Origin: Limnobacter olei
Lineage (GTDB): Bacteria; Pseudomonadota; Gammaproteobacteria; Burkholderiales; Burkholderiaceae_B
Length of the DNA: 64,000 nt
Direction of reading: 5' to 3'
Assembly (NCBI RefSeq): GCF_029087225.1
Contig: NZ_JARFJD010000017.1
Location: 62,001-126,000 of the forward strand
The position numbers were made by a program, and so were the translations under genes. The notes below the pieces were generated by a model. The model had not been told where the DNA came from and ran no database searches. It was given only the letters and a program-made list of their open reading frames with translations. The first letter of the stretch is position 1. Every line of letters starts with the position of its first letter. Shown one piece after another: positions 18,021 to 27,345 of this stretch.

Positions 18021-20081
18021 TTAGAAGGCCAGTTTCACACCCACCAGCGCAGAGCGCCCGCCCAGCGGTGTATAACCGCGCACGGTGTTCAGCGTTGTGG
18101 CTGAAAACGCCAGCTCATCAGTCAGGTTTTGAAGGTTGGCGAATATTTCGCCACCGGTGCGGCCCCAGGTGAATGCTTTGCCGATTCGCAAGTTCACCAA
18201 CTCGTAACCATCCACTTCAACATCGCCCGCACCCGCTTTGCTGTCGCTGACCCAAATCAGTTCAGGCGTAACGGTCCAGCCACCTTGTGTGTAAGCGGCG
18301 CTGGCCACCACACGTTGCGGGCTGATGCGCGGAAGGTTGCCGCCCCCATCGGTGCGTTTGCCACGTACAAGGTCGTATTGAATGGACGGCCGCAGCTTGC
18401 CGGTACCCATGGCGTAGGCGGTTTGGTACCCCAGTTCAATGCCTTGAAATTCTGCGGGAACCGCTGTGAAGTCGAACACTTGAATGGGCGGTTCTCCGGG
18501 CGCTTCAATAAATTCGGCATCGGCACCTGTGCGTCCAATCAAGGCAATGTAATTGCTGTATCGGCTTGCGAAGGCGGTGGCATTGAATTTGGATTCACCT
18601 TGTGCCCAGGTGCTGGTTAATTCCAGGTGACGGCCGCGCTCTTCCTGCAAATTCGGATTGCCTTTCTCGTAGGCATCCGTGGCCACATGCACGCCGTCGG
18701 CATACAACTCGAAGCTAGAGGGCGCGCGCTCCACCCGAGACACTGAACCACCCAGCGACCAGCCGTTGCCAATAGGCGCTGTATAGCCCAAGGAAACGGA
18801 ACTCGGGCTAAAACTGCGGTTAATGCCAGGGCCCGCGTCTACACCGGCGCCCGCGACAGGGCCATTCAGGGGCGATAAACCACTGGTGGCTGCATTCACA
18901 TCCACTTGGTCTCCACGCAGACCGAATTCGAATACCCCACTGTTTTCCTGTCCGCGGCTGGCACGGAAGATGGTGAAGAGCCCGGTTTGATCGGTGCTGG
19001 TGCTGGGCACAAACGCTTCATCCCCAATCGCCGAAAAATCGGTCCGCTCAAACTGCACGCCCGTGCTGGTGTTGATGTTCATGCCGGCAATTGAAAACTG
19101 CTGCAAGGCCACTTCCACGCGGCCGTCCACGCCATCATTCACAAACAGGGTGGCCGGCGCGCCGTCTTCAAATTCCTGGTGCTGGTAATCGGTTTTGGCC
19201 AGGCGGTATTTCACCTGTTTAAAGGCAGCATTGTTAAAATTTTGCTCACCTTCCAGTGCATAGCGTTCGCTTTCCATGCCAATGCGCACATCGAGGGATT
19301 TCGGTACACCGTATTCGTTGTTGTAACGTTCAGCCGACACGCCAATATAGCCATTGCCGGTTTGAAACGATGCACCAATGGCTGCGCCATCGGATTTCGA
19401 GGATGAGTTTTGTACCCGGTCTCCGGTCACTCCGTCTGGATCAGTGAAGGTGGGGGTTTCAAGGTCGCGCGTGGTTCGTTTGAATCCATCCAGATGAATG
19501 CTGACGCCCTGCCCCAAGCCGGCATCCAGCTTAAAGCCGCCGGCAGTTTGATCGGCTGCGCCGCCACCCAGCAAGTTGACTTCGCCTTGAAGGCCTTGAA
19601 CAGGCTTGCGTGCAATGCGTTGGTCGACCAGGTTCACTACACCGCCGACTGCATTGCCGCCGTAGGCCAGCGCAGCAGGGCCACGAAGGATTTCAACCTG
19701 GTGCAATGCAAAGGGATCTACGGGCAGGGCATGGTCGAAGCTGAGTGCCGACAGATCAACCGTGGCGGCTGAATTGCGCAGGATCTTGATTCGGTCTGAA
19801 TCTTGGCCACGCACAATTGGGCGGCTTGAATTGGGGCCGAAACCTGTGGCGGACACTCCCGGTTGATAGCGCAACGCCTCGCCCACGGTGCTGGCGCCAT
19901 TGGCATTCAGCTCATCGGCGGTAATGATTGAAAAAGGTTTGGTGATGGATTCTGCTTGTTCGGTTGTGCCGGTGACCACCACAGATTCAAGCAAGGCTTC
20001 TTGGGCCAGGGCTTGGGTTTGTGCAATAAAAAGCAAGCTGGCCAGCGCCACAGCACGGCGCTGAAATTGGGATTTGTTCAT
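18021..20081 (-). CDS. TonB-dependent outer membrane receptor
   Basis: A 686-residue outer-membrane channel driven by TonB. It has a signal peptide (about 1-26), a plug domain that includes ESVVVTGT, IVRGQDSDRIKIL and VEILRGPAALAYGGNAVGGVVN, and a beta-barrel ending in the C-terminal phenylalanine (ALVGVKLAF). The closest family impression is the zinc/copper receptor group that includes ZnuD. The downstream context of a His-rich exported protein (upstream gene on the same strand) and a copper chaperone (convergent) supports metal uptake. The substrate remains inferred. An AGGA site precedes the ATG. Confidence 0.85.
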   Translation of the reverse strand: MNKSQFQRRAVALASLLFIAQTQALAQEALLESVVVTGTTEQAESITKPFSIITADELNANGASTVGEALRYQPGVSATGFGPNSSRPIVRGQDSDRIKILRNSAATVDLSALSFDHALPVDPFALHQVEILRGPAALAYGGNAVGGVVNLVDQRIARKPVQGLQGEVNLLGGGAADQTAGGFKLDAGLGQGVSIHLDGFKRTTRDLETPTFTDPDGVTGDRVQNSSSKSDGAAIGASFQTGNGYIGVSAERYNNEYGVPKSLDVRIGMESERYALEGEQNFNNAAFKQVKYRLAKTDYQHQEFEDGAPATLFVNDGVDGRVEVALQQFSIAGMNINTSTGVQFERTDFSAIGDEAFVPSTSTDQTGLFTIFRASRGQENSGVFEFGLRGDQVDVNAATSGLSPLNGPVAGAGVDAGPGINRSFSPSSVSLGYTAPIGNGWSLGGSVSRVERAPSSFELYADGVHVATDAYEKGNPNLQEERGRHLELTSTWAQGESKFNATAFASRYSNYIALIGRTGADAEFIEAPGEPPIQVFDFTAVPAEFQGIELGYQTAYAMGTGKLRPSIQYDLVRGKRTDGGGNLPRISPQRVVASAAYTQGGWTVTPELIWVSDSKAGAGDVEVDGYELVNLRIGKAFTWGRTGGEIFANLQNLTDELAFSATTLNTVRGYTPLGGRSALVGVKLAF

Positions 20082-20173
20082 GTTCTATCCTGAAATACAG
20101 CATGCCGCTGTCCGGCCCGGTTTTGACAACACAAGGGTTCGGAAAGCGACAAAAATAAAGGGGATTCTTTACT

Positions 20174-20518
20174 TCAGGAAAAACTGGGCGGGTCGCGGAC
20201 CCGCACCCGTTGCGCGAACAGGGTATTTCTGGGCGCTGTGACCGCACTACTTTGAATGCCCAGTTGGGCCAGCAGGGGCAATGCGCAGCTGTTGGGTGGG
20301 TTGGAAACCGCAGCCTGTGCGGTGGCAAGGCCATCGAACAGCAGGCAGGAATGCAGTAAATCGCTGGCGGCAGCGTGTTTGCTGTTGTAACTGTGTGCGT
20401 GGCCGTGCGATTCTGCTTGCAGCGTGTCCCGGTGCTCAATGCTGTGGGCAAGACCTGCCCATTGCGTGGCCAGTACGGCCAGCGCGATCAGCATGTGTTG
20501 GAACCAGCGGGTGCGCAT
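20174..20518 (-). CDS. Small His-rich exported protein (DUF2946-like)
   Basis: A roughly 114-residue protein with an N-terminal hydrophobic segment (MLIALAVLATQWAGLAHS) and a His-rich stretch just after it (SIEHRDTLQAESHGHAHSY). This layout resembles the DUF2946 family, often found next to metal-related TonB receptors. It is followed on the same strand by the TonB-dependent receptor 92 bases away. The start at 20518 (ATG) is preferred over an upstream TTG at 20545. A role in sensing or binding zinc or copper in the periplasm is inferred from the histidines and the neighbour. I am only moderately sure of the family. Confidence 0.6.
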   Translation of the reverse strand: MRTRWFQHMLIALAVLATQWAGLAHSIEHRDTLQAESHGHAHSYNSKHAAASDLLHSCLLFDGLATAQAAVSNPPNSCALPLLAQLGIQSSAVTAPRNTLFAQRVRVRDPPSFS

Positions 20519-20588
20519 TGGGGAGATCACTTCGTTTGACTGCAATTCGAGTAGTTTAACAAACCTGTCAAGCCGGTGCTGGTGTGGT

Positions 20589-21506
20589 TCACGTTGAAGG
20601 GTGTCCGGCTTTGCGGCGCATCTCCGCGAGGCGTTCGTCTTTCAGGGTCCAGATGTTGCCAATCCAGGTTTTAAACCGGTTCTTGAATTCCAGGTCGTTG
20701 CGAAAGTCGCCTGCGATCATGTCGGCAGGAATGGGCAGAATTTCAACATGTACCTGCATATTGGGTTGCTTCCCACACAGCCAGCTCCACGTGATGTTGC
20801 CCTGGCTGGGGCCATAGGCAATGGTGACATTCACCATGCCTGCAAACTGCTCACCCATGGCATTCAACGATGCGGACAAGCCGCCGTATTTGGGGCCCAG
20901 CAGGCGAGTATACGGTGATTTGGTTTTGGCTTTTTTGGCGGGTGTAAAGCGGGTACCTTCCAGAAAGTTGATCACGGTAACCGGGCTTTCTTTGTAAATC
21001 TCGCAGGCTTTGCGGGTGGTTTCCAGGTCCTGGCTGGCCAGTGCCGGATTGCGCGCAATGGCGGCACGGCTGTGGCGCTTCATGAAGGGGAAATCCATGG
21101 CCCAGCACACCACGCCCACAATAGGAACCCAAATCAGTTCTTTCTTCAGAAAAAACCGGCCAAAAGGCGCATGGCCGTGCAGCACATCGAACAAGACCAC
21201 AATGTCGGCCCAGGCCGTGTGGTTGCTGATCACCAGATAACTGCTGTGCGGTTTGAAGTCGCCATGAATTTCAACCTGCCCCTGCTGACCGTGCAGCAGT
21301 TTGTACAGTTGCTTGTCTGAGCCTACCCACCAGGTTGCAATTTGCACACAGCAGTTCGACGCCAAGCGTTGCAGCCTGTACACCGGCACAAGGCGCAACA
21401 GGATAAACGGGAACATCACGATGAACCAGAAGGTGATGCACAGGCTCATCAAGGTGACGGTGAGGACACCAATGATAGGGGCAGGAAGAATTCTGGACAG
21501 AGGCAC
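20589..21506 (-). CDS. 1-acyl-glycerol-3-phosphate acyltransferase-like protein (YihG type)
   Basis: A membrane-bound acyltransferase of the PlsC/LPLAT superfamily, 305 residues. The N-terminal hydrophobic segment spans about residues 10-40. The catalytic NHX4D motif is NHTAWAD, and the phosphate-binding FLEGTR motif lies near residue 180. The long spacing and overall length match the YihG/YihG-like subgroup rather than canonical PlsC. It would acylate a lysophospholipid or a related acceptor. The start codon is GTG at 21506, without a clear ribosome site; a later in-frame Met would cut the membrane anchor. It is a single gene between the TonB receptor module and phoD. Confidence 0.85.
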   Translation of the reverse strand: MPLSRILPAPIIGVLTVTLMSLCITFWFIVMFPFILLRLVPVYRLQRLASNCCVQIATWWVGSDKQLYKLLHGQQGQVEIHGDFKPHSSYLVISNHTAWADIVVLFDVLHGHAPFGRFFLKKELIWVPIVGVVCWAMDFPFMKRHSRAAIARNPALASQDLETTRKACEIYKESPVTVINFLEGTRFTPAKKAKTKSPYTRLLGPKYGGLSASLNAMGEQFAGMVNVTIAYGPSQGNITWSWLCGKQPNMQVHVEILPIPADMIAGDFRNDLEFKNRFKTWIGNIWTLKDERLAEMRRKAGHPST

Positions 21507-21577
21507 TTTGGGGATCCGGGGCGAAGTAGCTTTGCGGGCTGTTCAATCAAACAGCCCGGATCTTACCCCAGAAACCC

Positions 21578-23320
21578 TTAAACACCCAACAGGCCAGTGA
21601 CCACGTCCACAGGGAACACACCTTGTTGACTGATGCGGTTGGCGCCGTCGGCTACCTCGAAGGTGGCTGACAAGGTTTCAGAGCCGCCGCGCTCGAGAAT
21701 GGTGCTGACTGCCCAATACTCGCAAGTGGTTTTGTCCTCGGCCACGCGCAGCACGCTATAACCGCGTTCGGTGACGTTCACGTGTTTGATGTGTGGGCTG
21801 GTCAAGCGAATGGACTCAATGACCTGGTTGGGTACGTCCAGTCCTGGCGAGGTGACGGAGGACACCACAAACTCGGTGGCCACACTGCCTTGGCCTGTGA
21901 CTGGGTTGTAGCCGCCTGCCGCATCAATCGGCTGGTTGGGGTTATCGGTGATGTCGGCCACCCAGGCGCTGTGGACATCGCCAGTCAGAATAACCACGTT
22001 GTTGATAGCCTCGCCACCATCGTCGCCGCGCAGGGCATTGATGATGCGCTGGCGCTCGGCGCTGTAGCCGTCCCAAGCGTCACCATTCAGGCCTGAGGGG
22101 GCCAGCAGGTCGCCCACAGGGCTGGGAGCCGGGTTGTTCAAGCCAGGTTTGATGATCCACTGATGAAACACCACCTGGTTGCCTATCAGCTTCCACTGGG
22201 CTTGCGAGGCACGCATGCCGTTAATCAAGAAGTTGTACTGTTCCTCTCCAATCATCGTGCGGTCGGGCTGGCTGGAAACTCCATCGGTGGGATTGATGGG
22301 CGTGGCTGCCTCAAGGTCGCGGTCGAACAGGCGGGTGTCCAGCATGAACATGTCGACCATGTCGCCAAACTGCACGCGGCGGAAAATCTTGGCGCGGTTA
22401 CCGGGTTCGGGCAAGCGAATAGGCATCCATTCGTCGTATGCGCGCTGGGCAAAACCCTTACGTTCTTCCCACACACCTTCTGCACCCTCGGTGTGATTTT
22501 CTGCGCCGTCGCGGTAGGAGTTGTTGGTCGACTCGTGGTCGTCCCAAATCGTGATGAAGGGAAAGCGCGCGTGCAGCTTTTGCAGGTCTTCATCTCGCTT
22601 GTATTGGGCGTGGCGGGTGCGGTAGTCGGATAGCGTAATTATTTCCGTCGCTGGTTCATACTCGCGAACATTGCCGTACTGGCCAGTGCCATATTCATAA
22701 ATATAGTCGCCGAGATGAATGATGGCGTCGATGTCGTCGCGTTCGGCCAGTTTGGCATAGGCATTGAAAAAGCCATGGGCTAGGCTGGAGCAGCTCACCA
22801 CGCCAAAATTCAGGGGGCGCTTGTTGCCAGCGGCGGGCGTTGTGCGGGTGCGGCCCACCGGGCTGGTTTTGCCGTTGCTGCGGAATTGGTAAAAATACAC
22901 GGTGTCTTGTTCAAGACCGTTGCAAATAAGCTTCACGGTGAAGTCTTGCGCTGCGGTGGTTTGAAAGTCCATGGATTTGACAAACATGGTCAGCGCTTCG
23001 TCCTTGAACACATCCACCCGGCCAGCCACGGTGCGGTTGGTGTTTTCAGGCGTAATGCGAGTCCACAACACCACGCTGTCAAAGGCAGGGTCGCCACTGG
23101 CTATGCTATGCAGAAACTGCACATTCTGAGTGGGGGTGTTGTCACTGGGTGTGGTGCGGTTATCGGTTGCTGTGGTCGAATCGTTGTCACTGCCACAACC
23201 CTGCAGCAGGCTTAGCCCGCCAACGCTGGCGGTACCAATACCAAGACCTTTGAGGAAGGAGCGGCGGGTAATGCCCGGGCGTTTTTGAATTCGACTGCGT
23301 TTGCGGCGTGGACCTGACAT
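21578..23320 (-). CDS. phoD: PhoD-type alkaline phosphatase, Tat-exported
   Basis: A 580-residue secreted phosphodiesterase/alkaline phosphatase of the PhoD family, which uses Ca2+ and Fe3+ to release phosphate from organic esters. The N-terminus has a twin-arginine motif (RRSFLK), then a hydrophobic stretch ending in LLQGC, a possible lipobox. A Ser/Thr/Asp-rich linker precedes the N-terminal PhoD domain. Metal-site motifs are LGDYIYEYG, WDDHESTNN and GDVHSAW, in that order. The next gene upstream is a PhoX-type enzyme. A phosphate-starvation promoter is expected but no clear Pho box was identified. Confidence 0.9.
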   Translation of the reverse strand: MSGPRRKRSRIQKRPGITRRSFLKGLGIGTASVGGLSLLQGCGSDNDSTTATDNRTTPSDNTPTQNVQFLHSIASGDPAFDSVVLWTRITPENTNRTVAGRVDVFKDEALTMFVKSMDFQTTAAQDFTVKLICNGLEQDTVYFYQFRSNGKTSPVGRTRTTPAAGNKRPLNFGVVSCSSLAHGFFNAYAKLAERDDIDAIIHLGDYIYEYGTGQYGNVREYEPATEIITLSDYRTRHAQYKRDEDLQKLHARFPFITIWDDHESTNNSYRDGAENHTEGAEGVWEERKGFAQRAYDEWMPIRLPEPGNRAKIFRRVQFGDMVDMFMLDTRLFDRDLEAATPINPTDGVSSQPDRTMIGEEQYNFLINGMRASQAQWKLIGNQVVFHQWIIKPGLNNPAPSPVGDLLAPSGLNGDAWDGYSAERQRIINALRGDDGGEAINNVVILTGDVHSAWVADITDNPNQPIDAAGGYNPVTGQGSVATEFVVSSVTSPGLDVPNQVIESIRLTSPHIKHVNVTERGYSVLRVAEDKTTCEYWAVSTILERGGSETLSATFEVADGANRISQQGVFPVDVVTGLLGV

Positions 23321-23353
23321 GGCGTGTATTCCTTGGTAGTTTGAAGCTGTTTG

Positions 23354-24751
23354 TTATGCGTTGGGTAGAGTGTCGGGAATCATCAGTTCGTAGAGCATGC
23401 CCAGCCCAAGCCCATAGCCGCCTTGCCCGTTGGGGCCTCCGCGGTCACTGGTGAAATACATGCGTTTGCCGTCTGGGCTGAAGGCGATTCCGGCGATTTC
23501 AGACTGGTCTTGCCCAACAATTTGCAGCAGCGGCACCAGCTTGCCGTCAGGATACACAACCACCACTTGCATGCTGCCACCATCTTCTGCTACCAACACT
23601 TCACCAAATGGCGTCATGGTGATGTTGTCAACGCCAGAAAGAATGTTGTTGGGTGCGGTGGCGGTGGCCATGTCGTAAACCACCTCAATGGTTTGTGCAG
23701 TGGTGTTCAGCATCCACAAGCGGTCATCACCTTTGGTCGCAAAAAACACGCGGTCATTCTGGTACCACACACCCTCGCCACCGTCGAACACAGCAGTGTC
23801 GGGCAGGCGGTTCTCGGTTTGCGGTGCATTTGGGTTGGCTGCGTTCACCCAGCTGTAGCGCACAGGGCCATTCAATGCATTGGCCACATCGCCCTCCACT
23901 TTCAATACCTGCAGTAGTCCCTGATTCATGTTGGCGCGCTCGGCACCAGCGGGCCAGTCACCCGCGGTGGGTACCCAGCGGTAGAAGCGGCCGTCGGGCA
24001 TGTCTTCAGTCATATAGAACACGCGGCGCTCGCTGTCGATGGCTACGGCTTCATGGCTGAACAGCCCCAGAGCTGGCAGTGGGCGTGCGGCTTGAATACC
24101 GAACGGATCGCATTCCCACACCAAGCCGGTCGGAATTTCTTCACAGCTGAGCCAGGTTTTCCAGGGTGTTATTACGCCCGCACAATTAAAAGTAGTGTTT
24201 TGTAATATTCGATAGCTGTCTTCAATCGTGCCATCGGGGCCAAACACAAGAGCGCTTGCTCCGCCCAGTCCGGGGCTGAATGTTTCGAGCAAATTTCCAA
24301 CAGGTGCCAGTTCAGGTACGGTGAAACCAAGTGTGCCGAAGCCTGGAATCTCGCTGTTTGAGCAATAAATCCAGCCCCCATCTTCACGGGGCACCACGCC
24401 GCCACCGTCATTGAAAATATGCCAAGGTGTCGCGCCTGAAACAGGCGGAAGGTTGCTGATGGCCACTACCCGGGTGGAAAAACCAGCGGCAGTACGCACG
24501 CCGTTGGCATCAGGATCGCCCAACGGGCCAATGTTTCGGAATCGAAACTGGTTGTTGTTCAGCGCTGTGCCGCCAAACCTGTTGGTCTCTGAGACACCAA
24601 CCCGGCCACTGGCGGAACCTGAGGGATTGTCACTGCCGCAACCGGTAAGCCAGGGAAGGGTGCTGGCACTGGCTCCGTACAAGAAAGTTTTAAGTAGATT
24701 GCGTCGGCGGGTATTGGGAAGCAAAGCAGGTGAAAACGGCATGGCATACAT
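23354..24751 (-). CDS. PhoX/DUF839-type phosphatase, Tat-exported
   Basis: A 465-residue protein of the PhoX (DUF839) family, calcium- and iron-dependent phosphatases with a beta-propeller fold. The N-terminus has RRRNLLK (Tat) followed by a hydrophobic segment and LTGC, a lipobox-like sequence, so it may be a Tat lipoprotein. Recognisable blocks are LSCEEIPTGLVWECDP, GLFSHEAVAI (the propeller metal region) and the late FSPDGKRMYFTSDRGG, which reads like a propeller blade. It sits 33 bases upstream of the phoD-like gene on the same strand, suggesting one phosphorus-scavenging operon. Two candidate starts exist (24751 and 24742). Confidence 0.82.
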   Translation of the reverse strand: MYAMPFSPALLPNTRRRNLLKTFLYGASASTLPWLTGCGSDNPSGSASGRVGVSETNRFGGTALNNNQFRFRNIGPLGDPDANGVRTAAGFSTRVVAISNLPPVSGATPWHIFNDGGGVVPREDGGWIYCSNSEIPGFGTLGFTVPELAPVGNLLETFSPGLGGASALVFGPDGTIEDSYRILQNTTFNCAGVITPWKTWLSCEEIPTGLVWECDPFGIQAARPLPALGLFSHEAVAIDSERRVFYMTEDMPDGRFYRWVPTAGDWPAGAERANMNQGLLQVLKVEGDVANALNGPVRYSWVNAANPNAPQTENRLPDTAVFDGGEGVWYQNDRVFFATKGDDRLWMLNTTAQTIEVVYDMATATAPNNILSGVDNITMTPFGEVLVAEDGGSMQVVVVYPDGKLVPLLQIVGQDQSEIAGIAFSPDGKRMYFTSDRGGPNGQGGYGLGLGMLYELMIPDTLPNA

Positions 24752-24858
24752 CCAGATTGAACAACATCAACCTGTAATACCCGCCATACTGAGTTTCGGT
24801 TTCCGAAGCAATCTTCAGTGTGACGATTCACTGATTTGTCACACTGAAGTGCAGCCCT

Positions 24859-26505
24859 TCAAGTTTTGAAGTAAGACACAGCGCGCTGCAAATCTTCCGA
24901 CATGCTTTCCACCTGGCGGGATTGCCCCTCCAGTTGCATGCTGGCCATTTTCAGACGTTCCGACAAAGCCGATATGTCGCTGACCCGTTCGGAAATGTCC
25001 TGGCTGGCCGCTTCCTGCTCTTTGGTGGAGTTGGCCACTGCCAAGGCGTATTCCACAGACTGTTCAAAGTGCTGAACAATTTCCTGAAGACCACCCATAA
25101 GCTTGTCGGCGTACTGCATGTTTTCGCTCATGTGCTCGCCCACTTGTTCCACCGATTTGTTGGAACGTTCTGAGTAGGTGCAAATTTCACCGATCAAGGT
25201 ACGAATTTCATCGGTGGCCGTGGCGGTGTTCTGTGCCAGGTTACGTACTTCATCGGCTACCACTGCAAAGCCACGCCCTTGCTCACCAGCGCGAGCGGCT
25301 TCAATGGCAGCATTCAAAGCCAGCAGGTTGGTTTGCTGGGCAATTCCCTGAATCACCGACACGATACCGTTGATTCGGTCAGAGCGTTCTACAAGCCCAG
25401 CAATTTCCTGAGTGGTGGTTTGCATTTGACCTGCCATGTCATTCATTTTGCCCTGCAGTGCCTGCATAAGTTTCATGCCGTTTTTGGCCGTGTCTGCCGA
25501 CAGTTTGGCCTGCACTTCGGTTTTGTGGGCGTAATCGGAAATGGACTTGGCGCTGGCGCTCATTTGTTCCACGCTGACTGCCGTGGCGTTGGAACTGTCG
25601 GCCTGTTTTTCAGCAGAACCTGACAAACCCGACGCCACGTTCACGAGTTCGCTTGAAGCGGTTTTGAAAGTGCCGCAGGCCTGTGACACCTGCTTGATGA
25701 TTTCCCGCAAACGCACTTGCAACTGTTGCATGCCGTCCATTAGCGAGCCACTTTCGCATTTCGGAACAGACTGAGTCAGGTTACCTTGCGCCATGGTAGC
25801 CACAACATTGAGCGCCTTGGCGGGTTCGCCACCAATTTGCTTGCGAAGCGACGAAGCCACAATGCCAACCGTAATACCGCACAACAGCACAATGGCGATA
25901 CACACAATTCCTATGGTAATCAGGGCATTCTGGAACACGGAATCGCCTCGGACCGCTGCGGCTTCCATGGTGCTTTTCACGTTTGAGTTCAAGGCATTCA
26001 TGGTGTTGTCAATCTGCTGTTCCAGGGGGTCTCCTTCGCCCAGCAGTATCAAGGTGGCAGCCTGTACTTCACCCAACTCGGATTGTTCAATCACTTTTTG
26101 GTACACCGTGTGCAAGGCTGAATTGTCGGTGTTAATGGTTTCGATCAGCTTGCGGGTTTCGCCAGCAGGCGCGCTGGCTTGCATGCTTTGGCCCAGCGAA
26201 TCAATTTCAGCATCCAGCGCCAGCATGCGTGATTTGGCCAAATCAAACCGCTCCTGTTCATCAGCGAGTATCACATTGCGGGCTTCGCGCGCCAACAATG
26301 CTGATTTACTGCCCAAGTTGGACACCTGCGTTAGCAGGGAAACCTGCTTTTCGGTGTTTTCCTGGTTGAACTGGTTTAGGGCATGAATTTGATAAACAGC
26401 AAACACACTCAAGGCGAGTAAGGCCGCAATGGGTATGCCCATGACAATACCCAGCCGAACATTCAGGCTGGTATTGATGATTTTGTTCATAAAAGAGTAA
26501 GTCAT
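24859..26505 (-). CDS. Methyl-accepting chemotaxis protein
   Basis: A 548-residue transmembrane chemoreceptor. TM1 is near residues 18-38, a short periplasmic 4-helix-bundle-type domain runs to about 190, TM2 is near 192-214, then a HAMP-like linker and the cytoplasmic signalling domain. The highly conserved hairpin tip reads [35 protein letters not shown]. It would signal through CheA/CheW to the flagellar motor or another output. The C-terminus (SYFKT) has no CheR/CheB pentapeptide. The gene lies just after, and on the same strand as, a periplasmic sensor-like protein. The ligand is unknown. A second possible start lies five codons later. Confidence 0.93.
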   Translation of the reverse strand: MTYSFMNKIINTSLNVRLGIVMGIPIAALLALSVFAVYQIHALNQFNQENTEKQVSLLTQVSNLGSKSALLAREARNVILADEQERFDLAKSRMLALDAEIDSLGQSMQASAPAGETRKLIETINTDNSALHTVYQKVIEQSELGEVQAATLILLGEGDPLEQQIDNTMNALNSNVKSTMEAAAVRGDSVFQNALITIGIVCIAIVLLCGITVGIVASSLRKQIGGEPAKALNVVATMAQGNLTQSVPKCESGSLMDGMQQLQVRLREIIKQVSQACGTFKTASSELVNVASGLSGSAEKQADSSNATAVSVEQMSASAKSISDYAHKTEVQAKLSADTAKNGMKLMQALQGKMNDMAGQMQTTTQEIAGLVERSDRINGIVSVIQGIAQQTNLLALNAAIEAARAGEQGRGFAVVADEVRNLAQNTATATDEIRTLIGEICTYSERSNKSVEQVGEHMSENMQYADKLMGGLQEIVQHFEQSVEYALAVANSTKEQEAASQDISERVSDISALSERLKMASMQLEGQSRQVESMSEDLQRAVSYFKT

Positions 26506-26515
26506 GGCTACTTGC

Positions 26516-27067
26516 TCATGGAAGGGCTTGAAGATTCACGCCGATGGTTAAAGTGCCAATGGCTTTGCCGCCCTCCATCACGGGTACGGAGACCTGAGAA
26601 ACCACCGCACCGGAACTTTCATCCTTTTTTGCACGGGCAATGTAGTCATCGCCTTTGCCATCTGCCCATGCTTTTACAAACTTGGGCTCATCGCCCTGCC
26701 AGTAATCGGAAGTCATGGAACTGATGGCTACGTTCGCTCCCTGGTTGTCGGTCAGAATGGTTTCGGTGAAATAAGGTTTGGCTTTTTCAGCAGCCAGCAG
26801 GGCTTTGGACACTGGGCTTTCCATCATGGCTTTTCCCTCTGGCAAACCGCCTGATGCAGCGATCCACTTGCTGTCCATCGCCTTGATGGCGTCCAGTGTC
26901 AGTCCTTTTCCGTTTTGGGCTTTAACTGCGGCAATCACCTCGGGTTTGGCGGCGATTGCCTTGATTTCAGGCAGCACGTCGTTGGCGGTGCCCGCAAATA
27001 CGGCGCTGCCAGTGGCTAGAATGAGAGTGGCCAAGCTGGCCTTTGCAAAAAACTGGAATCGGTTCAT
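26516..27067 (-). CDS. Periplasmic PDC/Cache-like sensor protein
   Basis: A 183-residue exported protein with a signal peptide ([20 protein letters not shown], ending near FAG) and a body resembling PDC/Cache sensory domains that are usually part of membrane receptors. The [24 protein letters not shown] region and the [19 protein letters not shown]-terminus are typical of Cache-type domains. It has no membrane anchor or signalling domain of its own. It is transcribed 10 bases ahead of the chemoreceptor, so it may bind a ligand and present it to that receptor. The start at 27067 follows TGGAG; an upstream in-frame ATG would give an unlikely leader. Confidence 0.7.
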   Translation of the reverse strand: MNRFQFFAKASLATLILATGSAVFAGTANDVLPEIKAIAAKPEVIAAVKAQNGKGLTLDAIKAMDSKWIAASGGLPEGKAMMESPVSKALLAAEKAKPYFTETILTDNQGANVAISSMTSDYWQGDEPKFVKAWADGKGDDYIARAKKDESSGAVVSQVSVPVMEGGKAIGTLTIGVNLQALP

Positions 27068-27345
27068 GTGTTGTGCTCCATGGGATTGAGCGTGGGTCTC
27101 AATCAGTTGTTTGTTAAATTTTTTCCGCCACAAGGGGGATGTAACAAGATTAAGGATCTGATTCTGAAAACAATTCATGGATAAGCAACGGGAATAGGCC
27201 TTACTAAAATTCGTTGGCTCAAATGGAGGGGGTATAGGGTAAACCCTTGCATCTGAGTTTGACTTGACGTAACAGTTGCGCAGAACAAGGGTTGGCGCTA
27301 TGTTTGAGCGGGTAACAACTGTTGCGCAAACAAAAAGGGGAAAAA
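27068..27345. other. Intergenic region with a direct repeat upstream of the P460 gene
   Basis: In this 278-base gap between divergent genes, a roughly 20-base imperfect direct repeat is visible. GTAACAGTTGCGCAGAACAA is at about 27269-27288 and GTAACAACTGTTGCGCAAACAA at about 27312-27333. The shared core is GTTGCGCA. The second copy runs up to the ribosome site of the P460 gene. This may be a duplicated regulator site or a sequence duplication. No gene is visible in the gap. Confidence 0.35.
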
